A stretch of DNA of 25,928 nt from a bacterium (lineage in GTDB: Bacteria; Margulisbacteria; Marinamargulisbacteria; SXXA01). Made by a program: the position numbers and the translations under genes. Position 1 is the first letter of the stretch, and each line of letters opens with the position of its first letter. This document shows positions 1 to 7,617 of this stretch, one piece after another. The stretch spans positions 1 to 25,928 of the forward strand of contig CANNCG010000007.1 in the NCBI GenBank assembly GCA_947502965.1. Reading direction: 5' to 3'. The notes beneath the pieces were generated by a model that was given only the letters and a program-made list of their open reading frames with translations, made no database searches and had not been told where the DNA came from.

Positions 1-1203
1 ATGGCCAAAGAAAAATTTTCGCGGGTAAAACCGCATGTCAATATTGGAACGATAGGTCACGTTGACCACGGTAAAACAACGCTGACAGCTGCGATCACAA
101 AGGTGTTGGCATCTGTGGGTGGGGCGCAATTTAAAGCCTATGACCAGATCGATTCTGCCCCTGAAGAAAAAGCCCGCGGCATTACCATTGCAACGGCCCA
201 TGTCGAGTATGAAACAGAAGCCCGGCATTATGCCCACGTAGACTGTCCTGGTCACGCGGATTATGTAAAAAACATGATCACGGGTGCAGCGCAGATGGAT
301 GGGGGGATCTTGGTGGTGAGTGCGGCGGATGGTCCTATGCCTCAAACACGGGAGCATATTCTGTTGGCACGTCAGGTTAACGTACCGTCGCTTGTGGTAT
401 TTTTGAACAAAGTAGACATGGTTGATGACCCTGAGTTGATCGAGTTGGTTGAGATGGAGATTCGTGAGTTGCTCAGCAAGTACGATTTTCCTGGTGACGA
501 GATTCCGTTTGTTTATGGTTCTGGTCTAAAGGCGTTGGAGTCTCCTGGCAATGGTCGTGACAACCCTGATACGAAGTGCATTTGGGACCTTATGGACGCC
601 GTAGACAGCTACATCCCGATTCCTGAGCGTGCCATTGATAAGCCCTTCTTGATGCCTGTTGAAGACGTGTTCAGCATCACAGGCCGTGGAACAGTGGGTA
701 CCGGGCGTATTGAGCGCGGCATCATCAAGGTGGGTGAAGAGGCGGAGTTGGTTGGGTTGTCTAGCACAACAAAGAAAACAATTATTACTGGCGTTGAAAT
801 GTTTCGCAAGTTGTTGGATGAAGGTCGTGCCGGAGACAACGTGGGTCTTCTCATGCGCGGTGTAGAAAGAGACGACTTGAAACGTGGGATGGTATTGGCG
901 AAGCCTGGCAGCATCAAGCCACACAACAAGTTTAAAGCTGAGATCTATGTCTTGAAAAAAGAAGAAGGCGGTCGTCATACCCCGTTTTTCAATGGCTATC
1001 GTCCCCAGTTTTATATTCGTACAACAGACGTAACGGCTTCTGTGACACTGCCGAGTGGTGTCGAGATGGTTATGCCTGGTGATAATGTTAGTATTGAAGT
1101 TGAGTTGATTGTACCGGTTGCCTGTGAAGAAGGTATGCGCTTCGCGATTCGCGAAGGTGGACGTACTGTAGGCGCTGGCGTTGTGACGCAGATCATCGCG
1201 TAA
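1..1203 (+). CDS. tuf: Elongation factor Tu
   Basis: EF-Tu is the GTPase that brings aminoacyl-tRNA to the ribosomal A site. The 400-residue product has all the expected GTPase motifs: the P-loop GHVDHGKT (19-26), switch I EEKARGIT (56-63), DCPGH with the catalytic His (81-85), NKVD (136-139) and a G5 motif read as SGLK (about 174) instead of the usual SAL. Domains 2 and 3 follow and the protein ends in GRTVGAGVV plus a short tail. It lies 16 nt before rpsJ, the usual end of the str operon; fusA, rpsG and rpsL would be expected just left of the window. The sequence resembles alphaproteobacterial EF-Tu, and the gene uses more C-ending codons (GAC, ATC, AAC) than the genes that follow. The ATG is the first base of the window, so its RBS and promoter cannot be seen. 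Confidence 0.98.
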   Translation: MAKEKFSRVKPHVNIGTIGHVDHGKTTLTAAITKVLASVGGAQFKAYDQIDSAPEEKARGITIATAHVEYETEARHYAHVDCPGHADYVKNMITGAAQMDGGILVVSAADGPMPQTREHILLARQVNVPSLVVFLNKVDMVDDPELIELVEMEIRELLSKYDFPGDEIPFVYGSGLKALESPGNGRDNPDTKCIWDLMDAVDSYIPIPERAIDKPFLMPVEDVFSITGRGTVGTGRIERGIIKVGEEAELVGLSSTTKKTIITGVEMFRKLLDEGRAGDNVGLLMRGVERDDLKRGMVLAKPGSIKPHNKFKAEIYVLKKEEGGRHTPFFNGYRPQFYIRTTDVTASVTLPSGVEMVMPGDNVSIEVELIVPVACEEGMRFAIREGGRTVGAGVVTQIIA

Positions 1204-1219
1204 GCAAAGGATAGAAGTT

Positions 1220-1561
1220 TTGAAAGAGAAATCTAAGAAATCTAAAGTTAGGTCTCAGCAGAAAATCCGTATACGCTTGAAGTCTTTCGATCAAGTGTTG
1301 CTGGATCAGTCTGCACAAAAAATTGTTTTGACTGCGGAGCGCTCCGGGGCTAAAGTTCTTGGGCCGATTCCTCTCCCTACTCAGAAAAAAGTTTGGTGTG
1401 TTCTTAAATCTCCGCATATTGATAAGCGGGGTGGGGAACATTATGAGGTTAGGATTCATAAGCGGTTGATTGATATTGTTGATCCGCCCTCATCTACTGT
1501 GGATGCTTTGATGCAATTGGATTTGCCATCGGGTGTTAATATTGAGATTAAGTTAAACTAG
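1220..1561 (+). CDS. rpsJ: 30S ribosomal protein S10
   Basis: S10 is a 30S head protein and also the NusE transcription antitermination partner of NusB. The family core IRIRLKSFD, GPIPLPT, HKRLIDIVDP and TVDALMQLDLPSGV is all present. The start is TTG at 1220, supported by AAAGGA at 1206-1211 and by the lack of an in-frame ATG before the core. This gives 113 residues, about ten more than usual, as a Lys/Ser-rich N-terminal leader (KEKSKKSKVRSQQ). It is the first gene of the S10-type cluster and sits 8 nt before rplC when that gene is started at its ATG. Confidence 0.97.
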   Translation: MKEKSKKSKVRSQQKIRIRLKSFDQVLLDQSAQKIVLTAERSGAKVLGPIPLPTQKKVWCVLKSPHIDKRGGEHYEVRIHKRLIDIVDPPSSTVDALMQLDLPSGVNIEIKLN

Positions 1562-1569
1562 GTTTGATT

Positions 1570-2181
1570 ATGAAAAAAAAGTTTATTTTAGGAAAAAAAA
1601 TTGGAATGACCCATCTGATAACAGATGAGGGTCTATCTATTCCTGTTACGGTGTTAACTGTTGATGCAAATCTAGTGATTGATGTTTCTAAGGTTTCCGA
1701 AGACGACCATTGTGTTGTTTTGGGTGTGGGAACTCCAAGGTCTCTTAATAAGCCAATGACTGGTTTTTATGCGAAGCGAAATATTGCGCCTAAGCGATTT
1801 TTGAAGGGATTTAGAACGTCCTCTCAGTACTTGCCTTGTGAGATTGGGTCTTCTGTCGATGTGTCGATTTTTTTTGTTGGCGATAAGGTTTCTGTCCGTG
1901 GAAAGACAATTGGTCGTGGTTTTACAGGTACTATTAAGCGGCACAACTTTAGTCGTGGGCCTATGTCTCACGGATCTAAAAGTCATCGCATTCCTGGATC
2001 TATAGGTGCGGGTACTACTCCCGGGCGCGTCTTTAAGGGCACGCGGATGTCTGGGCATTACGGGGATAGTATGGTGACGGTGAAAAATCTACGCGTTGAG
2101 AAAGTAGATTCGGATAAAGGTCTTTTATTTTTGCGCGGTGCTGTTCCTGGTAAATCAGGAATGGTCGAAATATTCATGTGA
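1570..2181 (+). CDS. rplC: 50S ribosomal protein L3
   Basis: L3 is an early-assembling 50S protein that reaches toward the peptidyl transferase centre. The product has the N-terminal GKKIGMTHLI signature and the central RGFTGTIKRHNF...GPMSHGSKSHR extension loop, followed by GRVFKGTRMSGHYGD. In E. coli L3 the residue at the SGH position is a glutamine that PrmB methylates; here it is His, so that modification is not expected. I use ATG 1570 (203 aa) because it gives the normal N-terminus; a TTG two codons upstream (1564) is possible. No strong Shine-Dalgarno (SD) sequence is visible, so coupling to rpsJ, whose stop is 8 nt away, is likely. Confidence 0.96.
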   Translation: MKKKFILGKKIGMTHLITDEGLSIPVTVLTVDANLVIDVSKVSEDDHCVVLGVGTPRSLNKPMTGFYAKRNIAPKRFLKGFRTSSQYLPCEIGSSVDVSIFFVGDKVSVRGKTIGRGFTGTIKRHNFSRGPMSHGSKSHRIPGSIGAGTTPGRVFKGTRMSGHYGDSMVTVKNLRVEKVDSDKGLLFLRGAVPGKSGMVEIFM

Positions 2182-2190
2182 GGGTAGTTT

Positions 2191-2817
2191 ATGAGTATTC
2201 CTGTTTTTGATATTGATGGTGTGAAGGTTGAGGAGACAGTTGTTCTGGGTTCTGTGACTTCTGCTAACCCAGATCACGTTTTATATCTTGTGAAAAAATA
2301 TCAAGATAGTCTTTTACATCAGGGTACGTCCTCGACGCTTACAAAGGGTGAGGTTTCTGGTGGGGGTGCGAAGCCCTACAAACAAAAGGGCACTGGGCGT
2401 GCTAGACGCGGGTCTAATCGCTCTCCTTTGATTCGTGGTGGTGGTATTGCTTTTGGGCCCAAACCTCGGTCTTTTGCTATTTCTATTAATAGCAAAACGG
2501 TTAAGTTGGCTTATGCTATTGCCTATTCTCAAAACTTGTCTAAAATTGTTATTCTTCGTCATGCATTGGTAAGTTCATTAAAAACCAAAGAGGCAAATGC
2601 TTTGATGAAGAAAATAGTAGGCACTTCGATTGGGGGCTTATTTGTTTTGGGTGCTCAGGATGCTGATTTTGAATTGGGAATTAGAAATCTTAAGGGTATT
2701 AGAATTAGAGATATTTTAAGTGTGTCTATAGAGGATCTTTATTTGGCGACGTCTATATGTGTTTCTGAGGATGTGTTTTTTAGCATTAAGGGGAGATATT
2801 TCGATGGGCGTGCTTAA
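2191..2817 (+). CDS. rplD: 50S ribosomal protein L4
   Basis: L4 lines the peptide exit tunnel of the 50S subunit and in enterobacteria represses its own S10 operon. The long basic tunnel loop is intact (GGGAKPYKQKGTGRARRGS, then GGGIAFGPKPRSF at roughly residues 56-95). The 208-residue length is normal. The ATG has GAGGG about 8 nt upstream. Its last 14 nt overlap the start of rplW in another frame, which points to translational coupling. Regulation of this operon by L4 cannot be judged because the S10 leader lies directly after tuf and is only 16 nt long, too short for an E. coli-type L4-binding leader. Confidence 0.97.
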   Translation: MSIPVFDIDGVKVEETVVLGSVTSANPDHVLYLVKKYQDSLLHQGTSSTLTKGEVSGGGAKPYKQKGTGRARRGSNRSPLIRGGGIAFGPKPRSFAISINSKTVKLAYAIAYSQNLSKIVILRHALVSSLKTKEANALMKKIVGTSIGGLFVLGAQDADFELGIRNLKGIRIRDILSVSIEDLYLATSICVSEDVFFSIKGRYFDGRA

Positions 2818-3082
2818 TGGTGTTGTATTGACTGAGAAATCGGCAAATGCAATTAAAGAAGGTGTTTATGTATTTTATGCGGATCCTAATTTAAATAAAA
2901 TAGAGATTAAAAAGTTTTTTAAACGCCGTTATGATGTGGATGTTGTTTCTGTTCGTGCGTTGATCCTTAAGGGTAAGCGTTGTGTTAGAGGTCGTATTGT
3001 GGGTCATAGACCTGATAGAAAAAAAATCTATGTAACCTTAAAAGAAGGCCATGTATTGGATAGCTTTAAGGGTTTATTTTAA
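2804..3082 (+). CDS. rplW: 50S ribosomal protein L23
   Basis: L23 sits at the tunnel exit and docks trigger factor, SRP and the translocon. The 92-residue protein has the usual opening VVLTEKSANAIKEG and the V.V.SVRALILKGK...GRIVGHRPDRKKIYVTLKEG core. I start it at ATG 2804, which follows AAGGGGAG at 2789-2795, and reject the 15-codon upstream extension because it only reads through the end of rplD and does not match the family N-terminus. The gene overlaps rplD by 14 nt and is followed 18 nt later by rplB. Confidence 0.96.
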   Translation: MGVLNGVVLTEKSANAIKEGVYVFYADPNLNKIEIKKFFKRRYDVDVVSVRALILKGKRCVRGRIVGHRPDRKKIYVTLKEGHVLDSFKGLF

Positions 3083-3100
3083 GGTAAGTGGTGATTTTTG

Positions 3101-3928
3101 ATGGGTGTTAAAAAATACAAACCAACATCTGCTGGTTTAAGAGCTAGAGTGGTTCTTGATTATAAAGAAGTAACGACGTCAACCCCTCTAAAGAGTTTGA
3201 CTCTTTCTTTGAACCGTAATGCAGGTCGGAATAATTCGGGTAAAATTACAGTTCGTCATCGTGAAGCTGGTGTAAAGCGTTTGTTTCGTATTATTGATTT
3301 TAAGCGTTCTATTCGTGGGGTGCCGGCTTTGGTGACGGATGTTGAATACGATCCGTATAGGACTGCCCATATTGCTAGGTTGTCTTATAGAAATGGTGCC
3401 AAAGCTTATATTCTATGTCCTCTTGGTTTGCGTGTTGGGGATGAGGTGATGGCAGGTTCAGGTGCCGAAATTAAAACCGGAAATGCGTTGCCATTAAAAG
3501 ATATTCCAGTAGGTTCTATTATTCATAATGTGGAGCTTCATATTGGAAAAGGGGCACAGTTGGGTCGCTCTGCAGGTGTTTCTATTACTTTGGCAGCAAA
3601 GAGCGATCGCGGCGCCATTCTGAAATTGCCTTCTGGTGAGATGCGCATTGTAAATCTTGAATGCTATGCGACTATAGGCCAGGTTGGTAATCTTGATAAC
3701 CGAAATAGAAAGCTAGGCAAGGCCGGTGTTTCCCGTTGGTTGGGTCGTCGTCCCTCCGTTAGAGGGTCCGTTATGAATCCTTGCGATCACCCTCACGGTG
3801 GCGGTGAAGGCAAAGCGCCAGTTGGTAGATCGGGTCCAAGGACGCCTTGGGGTAAGCCTGCTATGGGTCTGAAAACGCGTAACAAGAAGAAGACGTCCAG
3901 TAAATTTATCATAGGACGTAGGAAATAG
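3101..3928 (+). CDS. rplB: 50S ribosomal protein L2
   Basis: L2 binds 23S rRNA near the peptidyl transferase centre and is needed for subunit association. The 275-residue product has the N-terminal GVKKYKPTSAG, the OB/SH3-like RNA-binding middle (GRNNSGKITVRHREAGVKR) and the near-invariant C-terminal MNPCDHPHGGGEGKAP segment, which carries the conserved His of the HPHGGG loop. ATG 3101 fits the family start; a TTG one codon earlier adds only one Met. A purine-rich AAGGTAAG lies upstream. Length is standard. Confidence 0.98.
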   Translation: MGVKKYKPTSAGLRARVVLDYKEVTTSTPLKSLTLSLNRNAGRNNSGKITVRHREAGVKRLFRIIDFKRSIRGVPALVTDVEYDPYRTAHIARLSYRNGAKAYILCPLGLRVGDEVMAGSGAEIKTGNALPLKDIPVGSIIHNVELHIGKGAQLGRSAGVSITLAAKSDRGAILKLPSGEMRIVNLECYATIGQVGNLDNRNRKLGKAGVSRWLGRRPSVRGSVMNPCDHPHGGGEGKAPVGRSGPRTPWGKPAMGLKTRNKKKTSSKFIIGRRK

Positions 3929-3939
3929 GAGGTAGATGA

Positions 3940-4209
3940 GTGTCCCGATCATTAAAAAAAGGCCCTTATATTGTAGAGTCATTGATGAGAAAAGTTGAGG
4001 AGATGAATGCTTCAAAGGAAAAAAAACTGATTAAGACTTGGGCGCGATCTTCCACGATTGTTCCTGATATGATTGGGCATACTTTCGCTGTATATAATGG
4101 ACGAAAGCATATCACTGTGTATGTTATAGATAGCATGATTGGGCACAAGCTCGGTGAATTTGCGCATACTAGGACGTTTAAGGGACATGCTGGAGATAAA
4201 GGTAAATAG
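3940..4209 (+). CDS. rpsS: 30S ribosomal protein S19
   Basis: S19 is a 30S head protein that pairs with S13 and contacts 16S rRNA near the A-site finger. The 89-residue sequence shows SRSLKKGPY, TWARSSTIVPDMIGHTFAVYNG and the C-terminal GHKLGEFAHTRTFKGHAGD signature. The start is GTG at 3940; a perfect AGGAGG at 3927-3932, which overlaps the rplB stop, sets it with 7 nt spacing. The nearby ATG at 3936 is out of frame. Confidence 0.97.
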   Translation: MSRSLKKGPYIVESLMRKVEEMNASKEKKLIKTWARSSTIVPDMIGHTFAVYNGRKHITVYVIDSMIGHKLGEFAHTRTFKGHAGDKGK

Positions 4210-4210
4210 T

Positions 4211-4543
4211 ATGGCTGTTGCAAAAGATAAAGTTATTAAAATTTCTCCATTTAAGTTGCGTCGTGTTGCTGATGTTGTGAGAGGGAAATTGCTGGAAGAT
4301 GCATTGGCAATTCTGCAACATCTTCCTCATAAGGGATCCGAGTATTTGATAAAATTGATTACAAGCGCAGCTGCAAATGCTCGGAATAATGATAAAGTTG
4401 AAGGTCAGCTTTTTGTGAAATGTATTTTGATAAATGAAGGTCTTAAAACCCTTCGTTTTCAACCCAAGGCAAGAGGGCGTATGGATAAGTTGACGAAAAG
4501 ATATAGTCAGGCATTTGTTGAAGTCGACGCGGTAACGAGGTAA
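4211..4543 (+). CDS. rplV: 50S ribosomal protein L22
   Basis: L22 lines the exit tunnel with L4, and macrolide-resistance mutations map to its hairpin loop. The 110-residue product has FKLRRVADVVRGK near the start, LIKLITSAAANARNN in the middle and the tunnel loop FQPKARGRMDKLTKR near the C-terminus. ATG 4211 is one base after the rpsS stop and gives the normal family length; the longer open frame back to 4139 only shadows rpsS. AAAGG lies 8-10 nt upstream. Confidence 0.97.
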   Translation: MAVAKDKVIKISPFKLRRVADVVRGKLLEDALAILQHLPHKGSEYLIKLITSAAANARNNDKVEGQLFVKCILINEGLKTLRFQPKARGRMDKLTKRYSQAFVEVDAVTR

Positions 4544-4550
4544 ATAAACG

Positions 4551-5222
4551 ATGGGTCAAAAAGCAAACCCTAATGGGTTGAGATTGGGTATAGTAAAAGA
4601 TTGGGATGCAAATTGGTTTTCTGATCGTTCTTATGGCGCTTTGGTTTTAGAAGATTATAAAATTAGAAATTATCTAAAAAAAGAGCTTTTCAAGGGTGGT
4701 GTTGCCCGTATTGTTATCAATCGTAAAGCAGAGATCACCGAGGCGATTGTAAATTTGGCTCGTCCTGGTGTTGTGTTTGGCAAAGGTAATAATTTTGATA
4801 CTCAATTTATAGTTAAGGAATTAACAAAGTTAATTGGACGCCCCGTCTCTATTCGTATAGTTGAGGAAAAAAATGTAGAGCTTTCAGGAAAGCTTCTTGG
4901 TGAGTGGGTTGCATTTCAGTTAGAGAAGCGTATTCCCTTTCGTCGTGCTATGAAAATGGCTGTTCAGAAAGCGCTTAAAGCCGGTGCTTTGGGTGTAAAA
5001 GTTTCTTGCTCGGGGCGTTTGGGAGGCGCAGAAATAGCGCGTACAGAATGGTATCGTGAGGGTAAGGTGCCGTTGCATACTCTTAGAGCAGATATTGATT
5101 ATGCTTTTTCAGAGGCCTTGACAACGTATGGCAAAATTGGTGTCAAGGTTTGGATCTACAAAGGTGAGATTCTTGAGAAGCGAAAATTTATTAAAGAAGT
5201 TGAAGTCGCTGTATCGATTTAG
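4551..5222 (+). CDS. rpsC: 30S ribosomal protein S3
   Basis: S3 forms part of the mRNA entry tunnel and helicase site of the 30S subunit. The product (223 aa) starts with the standard GQKANPNGLRLGI. It has a type II KH domain whose GXXG-like loop reads RPGVVFGKGN (71-80), and a C-terminal domain with SGRLGGAEIARTEWYREG and PLHTLRADIDY. Length and domain order are normal. It follows rplV by 7 nt and precedes rplP by 16 nt. Confidence 0.98.
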   Translation: MGQKANPNGLRLGIVKDWDANWFSDRSYGALVLEDYKIRNYLKKELFKGGVARIVINRKAEITEAIVNLARPGVVFGKGNNFDTQFIVKELTKLIGRPVSIRIVEEKNVELSGKLLGEWVAFQLEKRIPFRRAMKMAVQKALKAGALGVKVSCSGRLGGAEIARTEWYREGKVPLHTLRADIDYAFSEALTTYGKIGVKVWIYKGEILEKRKFIKEVEVAVSI

Positions 5223-5238
5223 GTTTGGAGAATAGACC

Positions 5239-5667
5239 ATGTTGTTGCCCAAAAAGACAAAATATAGAAAGTATCAGCGTGGACGTAATCGGGGGAAAGC
5301 AACATCTGGTTGTTTTCTTGCTTTTGGTGAATATGGCCTTCAATCTACAGGGTTGGGCTTTGTTACGGATAGACAGATTGAGTCGGCTCGTCGTGCCATG
5401 ACCCGTTATATTAAACGGGGAGGTAAGGTTTGGATTCGTATTTTTCCAGATAAAGGAATGACGCGATTGCCGGCAGAAACGCGTATGGGTAAAGGTAAGG
5501 GAAGTCCAGAATTTTGGGCGGCACCTGTTAAGCCTGGCCATATTCTTTTTGAATTGAGTGGAGTGTCTCTAGATGTTGCAAAAGAAGCGTTTCGGTTAGC
5601 TGCACATAAGCTGCCTGTTTCGACAAAAGTGACAACTCGAGAGATGGTAGAAAAGATGATAGGGTAA
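5239..5667 (+). CDS. rplP: 50S ribosomal protein L16
   Basis: L16 organises the A-site tRNA region of the 50S subunit and helps late assembly. The 142-residue product begins MLLPKKTKYRKYQRG and contains FGEYGLQS, ARRAMTRYIKRGGKVWIRIFPDK and the loop ETRMGKGKGSPEFWAAPVKPG, which is the segment contacting tRNA. Length is close to the family norm of about 136-140. The GGTTTGGAG purine stretch at 5222-5230 serves as RBS. Confidence 0.98.
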   Translation: MLLPKKTKYRKYQRGRNRGKATSGCFLAFGEYGLQSTGLGFVTDRQIESARRAMTRYIKRGGKVWIRIFPDKGMTRLPAETRMGKGKGSPEFWAAPVKPGHILFELSGVSLDVAKEAFRLAAHKLPVSTKVTTREMVEKMIG

Positions 5668-5677
5668 GGAAAGTGTT

Positions 5678-5881
5678 ATGGATATTAACTTAAAATATCA
5701 AGATATTAAGACGCTTTCACCGGAAGAAATAAAGCTTCGTATTGTTTCTTTGAAAGTTTCTTTGGAAGATGTTCGTTTGTCGGGTTTGACTCAGGATGGG
5801 AAAGATAATAGTCATTCTCGTAAGCTCAGACGATCTATCGCACGTCTTTTGACGGCGTTGAGTGTGGAGGCGGCAGCATAA
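5678..5881 (+). CDS. rpmC: 50S ribosomal protein L29
   Basis: L29 is a small two-helix protein near the tunnel exit next to L23. The 67-residue product has the family pattern: an N-terminal helix starting at DIKTLSPEEIKLRIVSLK and a C-terminal RKLRRSIARLLTALS helix. AAGGAAAG lies just upstream of ATG 5678. The TAA stop shares its last base with the rpsQ ATG (TAATG), so rpsQ translation is probably coupled. Identity rests on position between rplP and rpsQ as well as on sequence, because L29 is weakly conserved. Confidence 0.93.
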   Translation: MDINLKYQDIKTLSPEEIKLRIVSLKVSLEDVRLSGLTQDGKDNSHSRKLRRSIARLLTALSVEAAA

Positions 5882-6144
5882 TGCGAAGTTTGAGAAATAC
5901 GGTAGTTGGTAAAGTTGTTAAGGTTTCTGGAGAAAAGACCGTCTCTGTTGAAATCGTGAGGTCTTTGCGGCATAAATTGTACAAAAAAGTTATCAAGCGT
6001 TCTGTTCGTTATTTGGTTCATGATGAAGCCTCTCAGGCTGTTGTGGGTGATGTTGTTGAAATTATGTCTTGCCGGCCAATTAGTAAGCTGAAAACATGGC
6101 GTTTGTTGGTGGTGAAGCTTAAGACTATTTCTGAGGAAGGTTAA
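5881..6144 (+). CDS. rpsQ: 30S ribosomal protein S17
   Basis: S17 is an OB-fold primary binding protein of 16S rRNA. The 87-residue product has GKVVKVSGEKTVSVEI, then HKLYKKVIKRSVRYLVHDE and GDVVEIMSCRPISKLKTWRLL, the conserved S17 signature. It overlaps rpmC by one nucleotide and precedes rplN by 3 nt. The GGAGG within the last codons of rpmC (about 5867) acts as RBS. Confidence 0.97.
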   Translation: MRSLRNTVVGKVVKVSGEKTVSVEIVRSLRHKLYKKVIKRSVRYLVHDEASQAVVGDVVEIMSCRPISKLKTWRLLVVKLKTISEEG

Positions 6145-6147
6145 ACT

Positions 6148-6516
6148 ATGATTCAGGTTGAGTCTCGGCTTGAGGTTGCTGATAATTCTGGAGCCAAAGA
6201 GCTTTTGGTTATTAGAGTTTTGGGTGGTACTAGGCGGCGGTATGCAAGTGTCGGTGATGTTGTTATTTGTACGGTAAAAAAAGCGGCCTCCCAAGGACAG
6301 ATTAAAAAAAGTGAAGTTGTCACTGCTGTTATTGTGAGAACGGTTGCGCGCATTCTTCGTCCTGATGGAAGTGTATTGCGTTTTGATGAAAATGCAGCTG
6401 TTATTATTAATAAAGATGGAAATCCAAAGGGCACTCGTATATTCGGACCTATTCCCCGTGAGCTGCGTGAGCGTAATTACATGAAAATTCTCTCTTTAGC
6501 TCCCGAGGTGATTTGA
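6148..6516 (+). CDS. rplN: 50S ribosomal protein L14
   Basis: L14 forms intersubunit bridges and the docking site for the silencing factor RsfS. The 122-residue product has the standard ends: MIQVESRLEVADNSGAKEL and GTRIFGPIPRELRERNYMKILSLAPEV. Length equals the usual 122. AGGAAGG lies directly upstream of ATG 6148, overlapping the last codons of rpsQ. Confidence 0.98.
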   Translation: MIQVESRLEVADNSGAKELLVIRVLGGTRRRYASVGDVVICTVKKAASQGQIKKSEVVTAVIVRTVARILRPDGSVLRFDENAAVIINKDGNPKGTRIFGPIPRELRERNYMKILSLAPEVI

Positions 6517-6533
6517 GAAAGGTGTAACTAAAC

Positions 6534-6827
6534 GTGAATAAGGTTAGAAAAGGAGATATCGTTAAGATAATCTCAGGGAGTGAGTCTGGAAAAACTGGCG
6601 AACTATTGTTCGTTTATCCAGATTCTAGTACAGTTGTCGTCAAGGGTGTTGCTGTTGCAAAACGACATAAGCGTGGGAATGAGCGTGGTAGTGGTGAAAT
6701 TCTTGAACGTGAGATGCCTATCCATTGGTCTAAGGTTATGCCCGTGATTGATGGATCCCCGTCTAAGGTGGGTTTTTCTATTAAGAAAGATTCGAAAAAA
6801 GATCGCGTATTTGAAAAGCGTAGCTAG
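6534..6827 (+). CDS. rplX: 50S ribosomal protein L24
   Basis: L24 is a KOW-domain protein that starts 50S assembly. The KOW motif is at the N-terminus (VRKGDIVKIISGSESGKTGELL), followed by VVVKGVAVAKRHKRGN and the MPIHWSKVMPVI segment. The start is GTG 6534 with GAAAGGTG about 10 nt upstream; no ATG lies nearby in frame. The 97-residue length is slightly below the usual 100-105. Confidence 0.96.
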   Translation: MNKVRKGDIVKIISGSESGKTGELLFVYPDSSTVVVKGVAVAKRHKRGNERGSGEILEREMPIHWSKVMPVIDGSPSKVGFSIKKDSKKDRVFEKRS

Positions 6828-6849
6828 CGTAAATTTGGGAGTTTAAAAG

Positions 6850-7392
6850 ATGTCAAATCTTAAAAAGAAATATCAAGATGAAGTTCGGGGATCATTGCAA
6901 GAAACATTTCAATATAGAAATGTTATGGAAATCCCTAAGTTGACAAAAGTGGTTATTAATCGTGGTATAGGCGAAGCTGTTGCAAATGGCAAAAGTGTTG
7001 AAATAACATTTGACCAGATGTATGCCCTTACGGGGCAGAAGCCACTTGTAACACAAGCTAAAAAGTCAATATCTAACTTCAAGCTTCGTGAGGGGCAATC
7101 CATTGGGTGCAAGGTGACGTTGCGTGGCAATCGTATGTATGAGTTTTTGAATAAGCTACTTAATGTGGCCTTGCCTAAAATCAGAGACTTCCGTGGTGTT
7201 CCCAGTCTTAGTTTTGATGGCCGTGGTAATTATACGTTAGGGATCAAGGACGACACTATATTTCCTGAAATAAGTATAGATAAAGTGGATAAGCCGCGTG
7301 GTTTTGATATCTCTATTGTTATGACTGCAAAGTCAGATAAAGAGGCCTATGAATTGTTGAGGTTTTTAGGCATGCCCTTTAGGAAAAAATAA
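6850..7392 (+). CDS. rplE: 50S ribosomal protein L5
   Basis: L5 binds 5S rRNA and contacts P-site tRNA and S13. The 180-residue product has the family landmarks IPKLTKVVINRGIGEA, TGQKPLVTQAKKSISNFKLREG, GCKVTLRGNRMYEFLNKL, the P-site loop PKIRDFRGV and the C-terminal GFDISIVMTAKSDKEA. Length matches typical bacterial L5 (about 179). TTGGGAG precedes ATG 6850. Confidence 0.98.
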   Translation: MSNLKKKYQDEVRGSLQETFQYRNVMEIPKLTKVVINRGIGEAVANGKSVEITFDQMYALTGQKPLVTQAKKSISNFKLREGQSIGCKVTLRGNRMYEFLNKLLNVALPKIRDFRGVPSLSFDGRGNYTLGIKDDTIFPEISIDKVDKPRGFDISIVMTAKSDKEAYELLRFLGMPFRKK

Positions 7393-7404
7393 GAGGATTT
7401 TTAT

Positions 7405-7587
7405 ATGGCTAAAACAGGTAAAATTAATAAAAATAAAGAGAAAATAGGAACGGTTCAGTATCGTAATCGTTGCTCTATTTGCTCTCGTCCTAGAGGATTT
7501 ATGCGTTTTTTTGGTGTTTGTCGTGTTTGTTTTAGGGCGCTTGCGGGCGAAGGGCGTCTTCCGGGTGTTCGGAAGTCTTCCTGGTAG
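7405..7587 (+). CDS. rpsN: 30S ribosomal protein S14, short zinc-binding type
   Basis: S14 stabilises the 30S head. At 60 residues this is the short (type Z) form rather than the 101-residue form usual in alpha- and gammaproteobacteria. It keeps a four-cysteine zinc ribbon: C23 and C26 (RCSICSRPRG), C39 and C42 (GVCRVCFR). It ends in the conserved LPGVRKSSW. The N-terminus is Lys-rich. AAGAGGA is upstream of ATG 7405. A gap of 30 nt follows before rpsH, one of the longest in this part of the cluster. See the findings for what this form says about the lineage. Confidence 0.96.
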   Translation: MAKTGKINKNKEKIGTVQYRNRCSICSRPRGFMRFFGVCRVCFRALAGEGRLPGVRKSSW

Positions 7588-7617
7588 TTTTTTTGAGATT
7601 TAAGGAATAGAAATAAT

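Noticed and set aside
526..978. Open minus-strand frame of 150 codons inside tuf
   Set aside because: It is a shadow of the EF-Tu coding frame, with no RBS and a sequence that reads like reversed codons.
2759..2803. N-terminal extension of L23
   Set aside because: The extra codons only read through the end of rplD, and ATG 2804 has the proper RBS and family N-terminus.
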